This document shows positions 54,536 to 64,000 of a stretch of 64,000 nucleotides of DNA, one piece after another. The notes under the pieces were generated by a model. That model ran no database searches. It saw only the letters and a program-made list of their open reading frames with translations, and was not told the DNA's origin. Position numbers and translations under genes: made by a program. Every line of letters starts with the position of its first letter. Position 1 is the stretch's first letter. The stretch spans positions 5,859,395 through 5,923,394 of the forward strand of contig OX336345.1 in assembly GCA_946902875.1 (NCBI GenBank), given 5' to 3'. This DNA is from Nematopogon swammerdamellus (lineage: Eukaryota; Arthropoda; Insecta; Lepidoptera; Adelidae).

Positions 54536-55590
54536 CTTATTCTACAAATAAATCGAAAAACAAGGGAGTCCGCCTAAAGCATTTCATTGATCAACTTTCC
54601 ATGTTGATTCCTTCGTTTTCGGTAGGCCGAAAAGACGGAGTTGTCCGAACGCATCTGGACGTATTGTGTTCACCAGAGGGTTAGCCGCTGCCGCGAGTCC
54701 ACTACAGCAGCGACCTAAATGTAGAGAGAAAAATGTACACGAACAAGCATCCCATGAAAGATAGAAAAAGAAAGAAAGAAAAATAAAAGACAAATAAAAT
54801 TTATTGTCATCAATAATTAAGACAAGACGGAAGTAACCTTTCTCCACAAAATCGTCTTTCAAAAACATAATCGGGGTTTATGTTTTTTACCCCCTTAAAA
54901 CTTATTCAATTTTTACAATTCTTTTTTGTTCAATTTCAAAAGGACAGCCGAATCTACGTTCCTTTCTTTTTATTTTTTTGAATACCTACAGCGATGACTC
55001 AATAAAGGTTAACCCTTCGGCCCTCAGCATAAATATTCGCACGACCGCCAAATCTCAGCCCTTTTCGCCGCGCGCAAAAACGCAAAATTTTGGCGCGCTC
55101 CCGCACAAATTCGAATATCCCGCCTCAATCGAACGATCCATCAGTAATCTGTAATCTGTAATCTGCGTACTGAAATTGCGCATTCAGTGATACCAAACAC
55201 TTCAGGATTCACTTATTTAGAAGCACAGACCGATTTTTTGAACTCCAGGCAAAACAAAACACACTCGACATTTTTTTTCGATTTTTTTCTGACCAAAACT
55301 GTATAATTTCCTTATACGAGTCATACCTCTAAATAAAGATAATGAGACATACTCTCGAATACGGGTACACGAAATACGGTACAACTTCAATATATTTCAG
55401 TGTGAGCTGAAATGTCCGTTGTCAAAAGTGACATTATTTTATTTGACATTTTAAAAAATTATTTTCTGTGTGAAGGTGAAGTGTTGCCCTGTCATGTGTT
55501 TGATAATAGTTCTAGTACTTTTAACCAAGAAGTGATACCAGGAATCAGTTCTTTGGTCGAAAATTGGTAGAATTAGTGATTAATTTAATA
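54536..55590. other. Unassigned DNA
   Basis: 54580-54870 has a 94-codon minus frame whose end (AAAANPLVNTIRPDAFGQL) is not recognised. GTAATCT is repeated three times at 55145-55166. Confidence 0.3.
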
Positions 55591-55605
55591 GTGAGCCGCG
55601 CGCCG

Positions 55606-55692
55606 CCGCGCCGCGCCGAACCCCGCGCGGGGTTTGCGGGAGCCAACCGGTGAACGAATAATGAACCCCGCGCGGGGTTTGCGGGAGCCGAA
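55606..55692. repeat. Direct repeat of a GC palindrome
   Basis: GAACCCCGCGCGGGGTTTGCGGGAGCC-type unit occurs twice about 54 bp apart. Each contains the perfect palindrome AACCCCGCGCGGGGTT. Confidence 0.7.
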
Positions 55693-55838
55693 GGCGAACT
55701 TCATGGCATAAAAAAATAAAAAGTTCAACTAGATACTTAGCTCCGGTGTTGTATATTTCATTTAAACAAAAACGACAAAGACACGAATGTAGATTGGAAT
55801 GTCCTTAAGATAAGAAAAAAAACTTTTGTTGTTGTTTC

Positions 55839-56015
55839 TACATAGCCGTTTCGACCGACGTTTCATTCAGTGCGGTGGTAGCAACCCTGGCGGAATAAAC
55901 CTTACCACCTAGTAGTGTAAGAAGGGAAGGGACTTACAGTTTAACGTGGAATCCGAACAACGGTCAGCCTCCAACGGTCGAGCGGTCACCCATCGAAGTA
56001 CTGACCGCGCCGACC
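55839..56015 (-). mobile_element. SINE family A fragment with 5S-like head
   Basis: Inverted: CATAGCCGTTTCGACCGACG, ACCACCTAGTAGTGTAAGAA, then GGTCACCCATCGAAGTACTG and ACCGCGCCGACC (complement of the 5S-like segment). The 3' tail and tRNA-like start are lost. Confidence 0.6.
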
Positions 56016-56149
56016 GCTGCAGCACTGATTCATTCACCTCATTGTCTCAAGGGCGGCCGACGCATTCCCCGCTAGATGGCGAGACCGATATTTTGGTGTG
56101 AGGAACGTTTTTGAACCACCTAACTAGATTTTGTTTTTGTTTATAGTAA

Positions 56150-56275
56150 ACCCATGTGGCGCTGAGCCACCCATGAGGTGTCTAACGACGCCCATGGACA
56201 GTCGGCCGCATGCGGAGGTTTCGAATACGATGCCGGCCTGACAGCCTATTCACGCCTCTCGAGCTAGCGGATGTA
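56150..56275 (-). pseudogene. 3' end of the 58.9-kb-type LINE
   Basis: GCTGAGCCACCCATGAGGTG, CTAACGACGCCCATGG and GATGCCGGCCTGACAG are inverted counterparts of 60010-60100. It is a short 5'-truncated copy. Confidence 0.6.
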
Positions 56276-56577
56276 GAAGGGGTTTAGTGTAGCAGGCAGT
56301 AGAGTAGAGGTCTCCCGCTGAGTCGCTCGTTTACAGAGCTGCTTACAAAATTACATAAAATTGTCAACCGACAAACTGCGCGTTTCTAGTAATTCATCAC
56401 GACAACACCTCCCCCCGCCCCCGCACCCCGCAACCTCACCCCGCCTCACTCCGCCCACAGTCAGTTTACAATCTACTATGCATGTATTTTGGGTTGATTT
56501 AGTCATTAATGAAATGACACGCAATCCTCAGGTTTCGTTGTCGTACTCGCGTGTAGGCTTTAATATATTTAATTAAG
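56276..56577. other. Unassigned DNA
   Basis: 56405-56460 is a CCCCGCCCCCGC-type C-rich run. No gene. Confidence 0.35.
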
Positions 56578-56972
56578 TCAGCCGCGGTAGCTCAGTGGTG
56601 CGATCGGTCGACTATCGCTCGCGATCATAAGCACACCTGGCCGCGGTCAGAACTTGGATGGGTGACCGTTCGACCGTTCGGTCAGAGGCTGATTGTGGTT
56701 TTAATCCCACGTATAAAACTGTAGGTCCGTTCCCTTCTTACCTTACTAGGTGGGAGGGTTTAAGTCGCCCGGGTTGGTACCACCGCACTGAATGAAAGGT
56801 CGGTCGAAGCGGCTATGTAAATAGTTCGTGTTTTCCGTCCAGTTCAGTGTAGCCGTTACGACCAAAGGAAAGCACTGACATGTCACATAGTTCACCAAAG
56901 TGTTATGGGCTGACATCGGCTGACAACGGATGTAGGTGATGTAGCCAACCGTGTCAGTTTCCTTAAAAAATC
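56578..56972 (+). mobile_element. SINE family A, full-length, tRNA plus 5S-like head
   Basis: TAGCTCAGTGGT (56588-56599) fits the tRNA A box at 11 of 12 positions. About 25 bp on, ATAAGCACACCTGG, then CCGCGGTCAG and ACTTGGATGGGTGACCG (56625-56668) follow the order of the 5S rRNA internal promoter. After the head come GGTCCGTTCCCTTCTTACC, the GGGTTGGTACCACCGCACTG core and the tail ending GTGTCAGTTTCC plus A-rich sequence. Pol III transcription is inferred. Confidence 0.75.
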
Positions 56973-57704
56973 ATTTTCTAACCGATCACCTGCGATGAGC
57001 ACCTACATGAAGACCTGACGACCTGGAGGACACCCGACACGTCGTCCAGTCAGATGTCTGTTTATTTTTTTGTTTATTGGTTTAAAAATCAGTTGTGGGC
57101 AATACATATTGCACTTGAACTCGTAACAATTTATAAATTAAATTCGTAAATACCCACTCAAAATATTCCACTCAATCAGAGCCCAATCACGACAAGAGAC
57201 TTGCTTAGAATCTTATTAAACTTAGTACAAGCACATTTACCTATACGAGACACAAGATGGGCTAAAATATAAAAATGTATCTTAAAATTTTGCAGACGAG
57301 AGGGTGAGATCAGACTAAGGCAGACAGAAGAACCCGCCACGACCGACGACCTAGGCGAGGCGATTAAAATTCCATTTTACACAACATAAATTTTGGCCCG
57401 GTACAAAAATGTGTGCATGTTATTTTTATGAAACACGCGGGTAATGATATAATTATTCAAATTCGTCCACATTTAATCAAATAAGTTCACTAGCTCTGTG
57501 GGAGCTCGCACAAAGAAATGAGAAATGAAGTAGCTAATGAACAACATTTACATTAAATATCTATTATTCGATGACTTATTACACGAACAGGTATTAATAT
57601 TTATTTTTATTTATACCACCGTTTATGATTATTTATTAACATGTCAGAAGCTTTATTGGTGTACGGAGAAACAGCTGTATTAAGGTGAGTTCAGTTTAGA
57701 AAGT
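56973..57704. other. Unassigned DNA with a short repeat scrap
   Basis: 57218-57258 (AAACTTAGTACAAGCACATTT) matches 2562-2590, so a fragment of the Helitron-like/microsatellite element is present. No gene. Confidence 0.4.
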
Positions 57705-58035
57705 ATTTACATACCACACGCTGTATCCCGACAATCGATGTACGCAGAGGAAGTAATCGGTGTTGTGCTTCAAATACTCTAGTAAATTACAGGACAAAAC
57801 CGACCTCCACGCTTAGCAAAGTATTCGGACAGGATAACTATGAAGCAGCAAGGTGTGAAGTAAGTGTGAAGGCCCACCTGCACCACCTGAATGACTCGGT
57901 GGAAAGACCGTGCCAAGGTTAAAGGTGTCTAACCCGTCGCCCTTTAGCACGGCATATTGTCCTTATCGCTTTTTACGACATGCGCGGGGGGAGATGCAGT
58001 GGGGATATTTTTTTTAAGTAATTACCGGCTACATA
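57705..58035 (-). mobile_element. Family B element, near-full copy
   Basis: Inverted from CATACCACACGCTGTATCCC through GTGTTGTGCTTCAAATACTC, ACTCGGTGGAAAGACCGTGC and CTTTTTACGACATGCGCGG to TTAAGTAATTACCGGCTACA. Confidence 0.65.
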
Positions 58036-58124
58036 CAGTATTTTTAATTTAGAATTGAATAGCAGTTATATAGTTAAACTGTAATGTGTCCGCTATGCCT
58101 AAAGGTTAGATTCCGAGCAATGCA

Positions 58125-58511
58125 ATTTTGTCAGCATTAGCTCAGTGGTGCGGTCGATCGACTGTTGTTAAGCAACCCCTGAGCGCGGACAGTACTTGGA
58201 TAGGTGACGGCTCGACCGTTGGAGGCTGACCGTGGTTCAGATTTCACGTAAAACCTTAGGTCCCTTTCCTTTTTACCTTATTATTTGGTAGGGATTATCT
58301 ATCCCGCCCGGCTTGGTACCACAACACTGAATGAAACGTCGGTCGAAACGCCTATGTAAATAGTTCGTGTTTTCCGTCCAGTTCAGTGTAGCCGGCACGA
58401 CCGAAGGGAAGCACTGAAATGGCACCTAGTTCACCCGGTGTTATGGGCTGACATCACGGATGTTGTAGGTGAGGTAGTCAACAGTGTCAGTTTCCTAAAA
58501 AAAAAAATTAT
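58125..58511 (+). mobile_element. SINE family A, full-length, most 5S-like head
   Basis: TAGCTCAGTGGT (58138-58149) is followed by TTAAGCAACCCCTGAGCGCG and ACAGTACTTGGATAGGTGAC (58168-58208). The TTAAGCAAC...GAGC...GTACTTGGAT order is that of the 5S A box, intermediate element and C box. The body ends GTGTCAGTTTCC and an A11 tail. Confidence 0.75.
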
Positions 58512-58864
58512 GCGGCTTGCGCCATTACCTATGTCATGCGTTGTTCACTTATGGAACCGTTTCCGTGAAATGCGCGGCGTGCGACGTTGCGCGTACTTCC
58601 ATTAGTAAGCAGATCCGCATCGGCTATACAAGCCGCAATTTTATAAGTTAGGTGAATTGTTTTTTTACTCTAAATAAAAATTCTGTGACTTTAATAATTC
58701 TAATTGTTTATATGTTTAAACTCAAATTTTATTAATAAATTGACTGAACCCTATGTTCTTTGTTTTGTGTGTTATTATCTTTTTAATGGGTAGGTATTAT
58801 ATCTTGACCCAATATTTTAAATTGTTTGCTTAGATATTGTATGTTATATTTAACATAATTAAAA
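58512..58864. other. Unassigned DNA
   Basis: AT-rich, no repeat relatives or gene signal. Confidence 0.35.
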
Positions 58865-58869
58865 CGTCA

Positions 58870-60120
58870 CTCACCTTTGGGGGGAATCGCTTGAAGGTCA
58901 TGGTGAATCCTTGGCAATTGGCCTTGATATTGCCAAGGCATTTGACCGGGTTTGGCACAAGTCGCTCTTGGGCAAATTGCCGGCTTACGGACTTCTTTCT
59001 GGCCTCTGAGACTGGGTCGCCGACTTCCTACATGGGCGCAGCATTCAGGTCCTAGTGGACGGTTGCTCGTCGGACGCCATGTCAGTGAACGCCGGCGTAC
59101 CACAAGGATCTGTGTTGTCACCCTCGCTGTTTCTTCTGCACATCAATGATATGCTGTCACTGGGCAACATACATTGTTATGCAGATGACAGTACGGCACA
59201 CGGATCCTGCACTAGTCACCCTTCAGCCAGTCGGGAAGTTGTGGATGAGAAGAGACGAAGACTTGTGTCTGAGCTCGAACATACACTCGGTTCTATTTCC
59301 GAATGGGGCCGTAGTAATTTGGTCGAGTTCAACGCTTCCAAGACACAAGTTTGCGCGTTCAGTGCGAAGAGAGTGGCGTTCACACCGGCTCCTTCATTCC
59401 AAGGCACGTCGCTCAAATTAAGCGAACACCTCGGGGTCCTCGGAGTCGAACTGTCGTACGACTTGAACTTTCGTCGCCACATCGAGGGGAAGGCCAAGCT
59501 GGCTTCTAAAAAGCTGGGCGTACTCAATAAGGTGCGACGGTACTTCACGGCGGACCAAAAGCTGCTCCTGTATAAATCGCAGATCAGGTCTTGCTTGGAG
59601 TACTGCTCGCACCTGTGGGATGGCTCTGCCAAATACCAGCTTGCGCCTCTGGACTCGATCCAGCGTCGAGCCGTGCGACTAGTGGGTGACCCCGAAGTGT
59701 CCCGCGATCTAGAACCACTGCAACACCGTAGGGATGTCGGCTCCCTGAATGTGTTCTATCGCTTATTTCATGGGGAGTGCTCGGAGGAGCTGTTTAACGC
59801 GATCCCGCCGTCCCCTTTCCACCTCCGCACCACGCGCACTGGGCAGGGAATGCATCCCTATACGCTGGACTTACCGCGCATGCGTACCAATCGATTCTGC
59901 AGATCTTTCCTTTACAGAACCGGTAAACTCTGGAACGCTCTCCCTGCTCATATATGTATTTCCCCCCAAGTACAGTCTCGGGTCCTTCAAGAGGGGCGTG
60001 AATGGGCACCTGTCAGGCCGGCATGGCATTCGCAACCCTCGAATACGACCGAATGTCCATGGGCGCCGTTAGACACCTCATGGGTGCCTCGGCGCCATAT
60101 GTCAGGCCAATAAAAAAAAA
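58870..60120 (+). pseudogene. LINE RT pseudogene, 3' half and tail
   Basis: 5'-truncated at RT motif A (LAIGLDIAKAFDRVWHKS). A TGA at 59007-59009 interrupts the frame, then SVNAGVPQGSVLSPSLF, NIHCYADDSTAHG (catalytic Asp pair), LGVELSYDLNFRRHI and LEYCSHLWDGSAKY follow. Near 59950-59970 the frame shifts, with the normal end continuing in the next frame as SLGSFKRGVNGHLSG. The 3' UTR includes GTTAGACACCTCATGGGTG and an A tail at 60111-60125. The same 3' end occurs at 3241-3400 and 56150-56275. The clade is not resolved beyond insect non-LTR. Confidence 0.75.
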
Positions 60121-60229
60121 AAAAATTTGTAAGTACGTAAATTATATTTTAAAAAAGCTCTGTTCGGTTTCTTACCCGGTTCTTCCTTATAGATTGCACT
60201 GCTGAACGGGACATGACAAAAAAAAAATG

Positions 60230-60324
60230 ATGACGAACCATACTGAATATGCATATGTCTCAATGAAATATTGCTATTGTTGTGTGTTCTTTATGGCGAA
60301 ATAAATATCTGAATCTGAATCATA
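60230..60324 (+). mobile_element. LINE 3' tail
   Basis: TTCTTTATGGCGAAATAAAT followed by ATCTGAATCTGAATC is a typical insect LINE 3' microsatellite end, here as a short relic. Confidence 0.45.
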
Positions 60325-60521
60325 AAGCAGCCGCAAGCTGCAAGCTGCACTGCTCGGAATCGTACCTTAAGAGCAGTAAGCGGGCAGAGAGAGAGCTCAA
60401 TTTGCAGCCTGTGGACAGCACCGAGGCGTCGCAGGACGACACAGAAGACAGCAAACCTAGTCCAAATCACGGCAGTACTCATTCTGACTTACTCCAGGAG
60501 ATGATGCCGATACACACATAA
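60325..60521 (+). CDS. Possible terminal exon or element ORF end
   Basis: About 65 codons read KLHCSESYLKSSKRAEREL, then QPVDSTEASQDDTEDSKPS and end DLLQEMMPIHT before TAA. The basic-then-acidic pattern is protein-like, and AAAGCAG at 60325-60331 could be a splice acceptor, although the pyrimidine tract is poor. No family recognised. Confidence 0.3.
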
Positions 60522-60556
60522 TCATTTAATTGTGTATCACTTCCCATTTCTTCATT

Positions 60557-61042
60557 TTTAGGGTTCTGTTTTCATACGGAAGCATATTACCACAGAATAT
60601 TACTAAGCCTACGCCGTCTATCTGCCTCTCTGCCTGTCCGTCCGAGGGCTGTATCCAGTGGCTGTATCTTTTGAACCGTAATAGGTTGAAATTTCACAGA
60701 ATATGCGTTATCGTGGCGGATACGACGAAATAAAAAAAATTAAGGGGGTTCCCATAAAATTATTGTTTGTGGATGAGTGCTATCTACCGAATGATTATTT
60801 CACTAACATTTTAAGTACAAAATTGCGAACCGAAAGGTATGAAAATGTTCACCGATATATGCCGTGAGGGATACTTCTCAATCTCAGGACTCAATATTTT
60901 GTATCTATTGTTAAAGCGGTAACGTATAGTGAAAACTCGAAAGCAAAACAATAAAATAAAAACCATTCAATTACTTGGTGGTGCGGAAGGAAGACGGAAA
61001 ACTCGGTGCGCGAATTCGACTCGCACTTGGCTGGTTTTTTAA
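60557..61042 (-). mobile_element. Family D element, worn and expanded copy
   Basis: Minus strand from AAACCAGCCAAGTGCGAGTC to ATGCGTTATCGTGGCGGATA complement and CAGAACCCTAAAAA. The middle (60770-60980) is not matched by other copies and may be an insertion. Confidence 0.55.
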
Positions 61043-62639
61043 AGTTCTGCGCTGAACGTGCTTGCAATATATATCCTGTCTTCCGACGAGTGTGTTTTGA
61101 GTTTTCCAAATCATTTAACCTGGGTGTCTTCAAACGTCGTGTATCAACGGGCTCTAGACAGCCTAGAGCCTAGCAACAGTTCAAAAATCTGCTGGCATGG
61201 CGCCTCACTGAGCCTGGTTTCGCGAGAAGAGGTGAATTTTGATTATTGCAGGAAGCCGTCAGCAGTCGAGGTGGTTTTGGCTCCGTCAACTGCACCATTG
61301 GTCTCTTGCACGTTGGTTTTTTTACATACAAAAAATGCTATAACGTTTTGTCCGTGCAGTTTGCATAAAAAAAAAAGAAATATATTTATTGTTCACCAGT
61401 ATGTAAATTGGTCACAAATTAAAAATTGGGACGTGGAAAACTCGTATAGGGGCGGAAAATGCAGTACTAAAGAAAGAACAATAGTATGAAATATAAATAC
61501 ATAACTTATATGGACAAATTGTACATGATACTTATATAATTATAACGTCGCTGGAAATTTCCCCCGAACATATTATAACCAATAATTATATTTATACAAT
61601 AAATAAAATTAATATTTCAATATACGTCACTCTTTGTCGAAGTTGAGTCATTTCCTAACTTTCTTAAGTATGTCAACATTTGTATTCTGAAACTGGAGAA
61701 TGTAAATGATGATTGCTGTTGTGGTATCTCGCGGACTGTGAGGGATATTTATGTTAGTCATAAAGTTCCCGACACGTATCTCAATGGTCGCAGCAACAGA
61801 GAACGGACGCTTCGAACTGCGCTGTACAGTGCGGTGGTGTACGTTCACTGCACGACGCGCAGCGCAGCGCAAGTCGACCCAGCGTTATTTCCTTCACGTA
61901 CAGTCACATCCTTATTTACAACTTCGACATATTTTATACTTTCTGTCCAGACTGCTACGACTTTTTAATTCATATAATTATATTTATTATTTAAAAACCA
62001 GTCAAGCACGAGTAAGACTCGCGCGCCGGCGGCTGTTCCCCGTCCTTACCAGTCAGTCATTATATTCTCTTAGGCTTTCGACCTAGCGCTAATGTACAGT
62101 TTTAGGGGGAGGCCGAAGGCCGAGCTGCGTTCATTTAAAAGATTTTTTTTTTTTGTAAACAGACCTTTCTTGCCATGTTGGAAAGGAACACCAAAAAGAA
62201 TTTAAAAAAATTTACACACTTTTATTTCATAGGTTTCTGAATAAAATTTTAAAAAAATTGGAAAATATTATATAGGTACTTACGAATTTTTATAAGTAAT
62301 CCAAAACAAATTGTAAATTAAAAATATGTTTGATATTCTCATAATAAGCCCATAATGATATTTCACATGCCTATTTTTTCTTTTATTTTAATTTTATGGC
62401 CTCACCAGATGAAGTACCTACCTAGTTAGTGCGAGCGCACCACCATGTAAGCCTACCTTCAGACCAGAAATGATATCTCCTGAGAGGTCGCTACTTGGGA
62501 TGTTAGGCACCCTAACATAACACGTAGAGTGTGAGTGTACTCAAGCGGGCGACTCAACAGAAGATGTCCGTCTTCGTTCGTTTTATAACTGCAAAGTTTA
62601 CAACAAACGTAAATCTTATCCGAAGGAAATTGAAGTATG
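61043..62639. other. Unassigned DNA with repeat scraps
   Basis: 61190-61315 belongs to the small dispersed repeat also at 42160 and 49611. 61995-62035 resembles a family D start and 62105-62135 is one foldback-array unit. Open frames (61058-61489, 61738-62086) overlap these and lack domains. Confidence 0.35.
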
Positions 62640-62705
62640 GGAGTGATCGCTCATTGGGTCGCGGTCGCAAAGTCGCGGGTTCGAGTGCCGCTCGCGGAAT
62701 GACGC
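62640..62705 (+). pseudogene. tRNA-like sequence
   Basis: GATCGCTCATTGGGTC is A-box-like and GGGTTCGAGTGCC is B-box-like about 30 bp later. The cloverleaf cannot be completed convincingly. Likely a SINE head or decayed tRNA. Confidence 0.3.
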
Positions 62706-63130
62706 CGGGACGGACCTAATCACTTCGGACCCGACTGTAAATCAATTTGAAGACCCCTTTTTTAATTGTCTCTCGTAAAAAAGTTGCAGAGACTCCAAAA
62801 TTTTGTATGGAGCTTCGCAATAAAAAAATGATTTACACCAAGAGTATAATTTCTTCAAAAGCAAATTGCATATTTTAAAAGACCTATTAAAGTTTGCATT
62901 TTAACGGTGGGACCAAATTCAAATTTGTATCGACGCTACTTCGGAAGCTCCGCATACAAGTATCATTAGATTGGTTACTGGCTACTTAAGAGCTCGCAAA
63001 ATTAAAACAATCCTAATTCATTTGCATTTTAATACATCTCCGTAGGACCGAGCTCGATTAATTAACGGTGATTTTAGAAACGGGTTAGTAATTAGACCAA
63101 TCATTACACGAAATGATGGTTGTAAAAAAA
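62706..63130. other. Unassigned DNA
   Basis: No gene or repeat identified. Confidence 0.35.
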
Positions 63131-63350
63131 GTTAAATTACAAATTTAAAAAACCCCCGACTCTTAAAAAGTCAAAAATAATTTCCGTTTACTTACTTAAA
63201 GGAGTCGGTAGACCGCTAAGTGAATTCCCGCGCAACTTTTGAGTCTTTATATTTAATTTACTTAGCGGTCCCCCGACTCCTTTAAGTAAGTAAACGGAAA
63301 TTATTTTTGACTTTTTAAGAGTCGGGGGTTTTTTAAATTTGTAATTTAAC
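63131..63350. repeat. Long near-perfect inverted repeat (91-bp arms)
   Basis: 63131-63221 and 63260-63350 are reverse complements with two mismatches, around a 38-bp loop. Each arm holds AACCCCCGACTCTTAAAAAG and GGAGTCGG...ACCGCTAAGT. One arm sequence recurs singly at 63885-64000 and at about 21278-21340. Confidence 0.8.
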
Positions 63351-63546
63351 TTTTATTTGAAGCTTTTTAAAAAAAACCGCATGCAAATCGGTCCACTTTT
63401 TAAGATAATTATTTTTTTTATTACTTAATTACTTTATTACTTGATTAAAAACATAGCTAAGAACCATCCCGATTAAACAAGCTTCCTAATAAAAAAAACC
63501 GCATCCAAATCGGTCCATCCGTTTGGGAGCTACGATGCCACAGACA

Positions 63547-63587
<41 letters not shown>

Positions 63588-63625
63588 AACTTATAACACC
63601 CCTCCGTTTTTTTCGTCGGGGGTTA
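63351..63625 (+). mobile_element. Family E element end
   Basis: AAACCGCATGCAAATCGGTC and AAACCGCATCCAAATCGGTC are direct repeats 134 bp apart. The end is TTATAACACCCCTCC followed by GTCGGGGGTT, which pairs with the CCCCCGAC of the inverted-repeat arm. It is the inverted relative of 20905-21280. Confidence 0.55.
63547..63583. repeat. (CA)n microsatellite
   Basis: About 18 CA units, following CAGACAGA and lying inside the family E element. Confidence 0.85.
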
Positions 63626-63884
63626 ATGAGTCGAAACCTCGGATTGAGTCATCATAACTTGTATGAAGTTACGTAGCGCGGTTGGGAGGCAGATTACTCT
63701 TCGTCTATTATTATGTCTTAATTCGAGGATATCAACATGTTGATCGCGTACTATTACACACGTGAGCGCATCATTACTATGAATGTGCACAGATTACACG
63801 TAATAATCGAGAGCCAAAAGTGACATAACGGCTATGATCCTCAAATTGTTTTGAAGAGTTAAGAAGTCACTCATACTATAAAAG

Positions 63885-64000
63885 TTAAATTACACATTTA
63901 AAAAACTTCCGCCCCCTTAAAAAGTCAAAAATAATTTCCGTTTAGTTACTTAAAAAGGAGTCAGCGGACCGCTAAGTAAATACCCGCACAGCTCTGAGTT
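63885..64000 (+). repeat. Family E arm, cut by the window end
   Basis: GTTAAATTACACATTTAAAA through AAGTCAAAAATAATTTCCG and GGACCGCTAAGTAAAT matches the left arm at 63131-63221 in the same orientation. Confidence 0.6.

Noticed and set aside
56578..56672. Genuine 5S rRNA gene
   Set aside because: Only the internal promoter portion resembles 5S, the flanks are SINE sequence, and several copies share them.

Overview
The window is repeat-dominated insect DNA, most likely from a moth or butterfly. The pointers are Helitron-like termini with a hairpin followed by the end AAAAGCTAG, several small SINE-like families, CR1/Jockey-type and RTE-type LINE fragments, and no bacterial gene organisation. 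I recognise no host gene with confidence. A few short open stretches (near 1860-2036, 19880-20153, 37930-38154 and 60325-60521) could be exons or worn element fragments. Repeat families are labelled A, B, C, D and E only for bookkeeping.

1-18.8 kb: a three-level nest. A family B element (3585-3700, resuming at 18665-18758) was split by a 5'-truncated LINE (3701-3920 plus 17829-18664, minus strand). That LINE was split in turn by a 13.9-kb LTR-retrotransposon-like element at 3921-17824. The LTR element has 2.35-kb direct terminal repeats that begin TG and end CA, a 4-bp AGCA target duplication, and no recognisable coding capacity. Its interior holds two tandem-repeat blocks, a recurrent CGCCCGCC motif and strong C-over-G bias on the plus strand. 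A candidate primer site and a CCAAT/TATA-like layout both suggest it reads on the minus strand.

18.8-24.3 kb: TIR elements (hAT-like at 18970-19170, two abutting ones at 22140-22489 and 22498-22936), a full-length family B copy, a family E fragment and a family C element.

24.3-31.7 kb: a 5.5-kb LINE with both ORFs open (24336-29826) is inserted in a SINE that is itself a recombinant of families B and A. Downstream, an RTE fragment (30424-31314) sits inside another family B copy, flanked by an 8-bp duplication.

31.7-41.4 kb: degraded RTE, a 135-bp MITE, a complete reverse family A SINE, a second B/A recombinant SINE, and a striking 2.65-kb foldback element (38175-40828). The foldback has an outward-facing Helitron-like end on each side and is built of about 68-bp repeats with an 807-bp higher-order duplication.

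41.4-64 kb: more family D elements and Helitron-like fragments. A hairpin insertion with 12-bp target duplications lies at 46115-46472. An RTE is split by an opposing LINE at 46.6-48.3 kb, and a hAT-like MITE with an exact 8-bp duplication at 49103-49512. Three further SINE copies carry a tRNA-like A box next to a 5S-rRNA-like promoter region. An RT pseudogene lies at 58.9-60.1 kb, and a near-perfect 91-bp inverted repeat at 63.1-63.35 kb.

The most distinctive systems are the coding-less giant LTR element, the SINE family with a combined tRNA/5S head and its recombinant derivatives, and the Helitron-ended foldback array.
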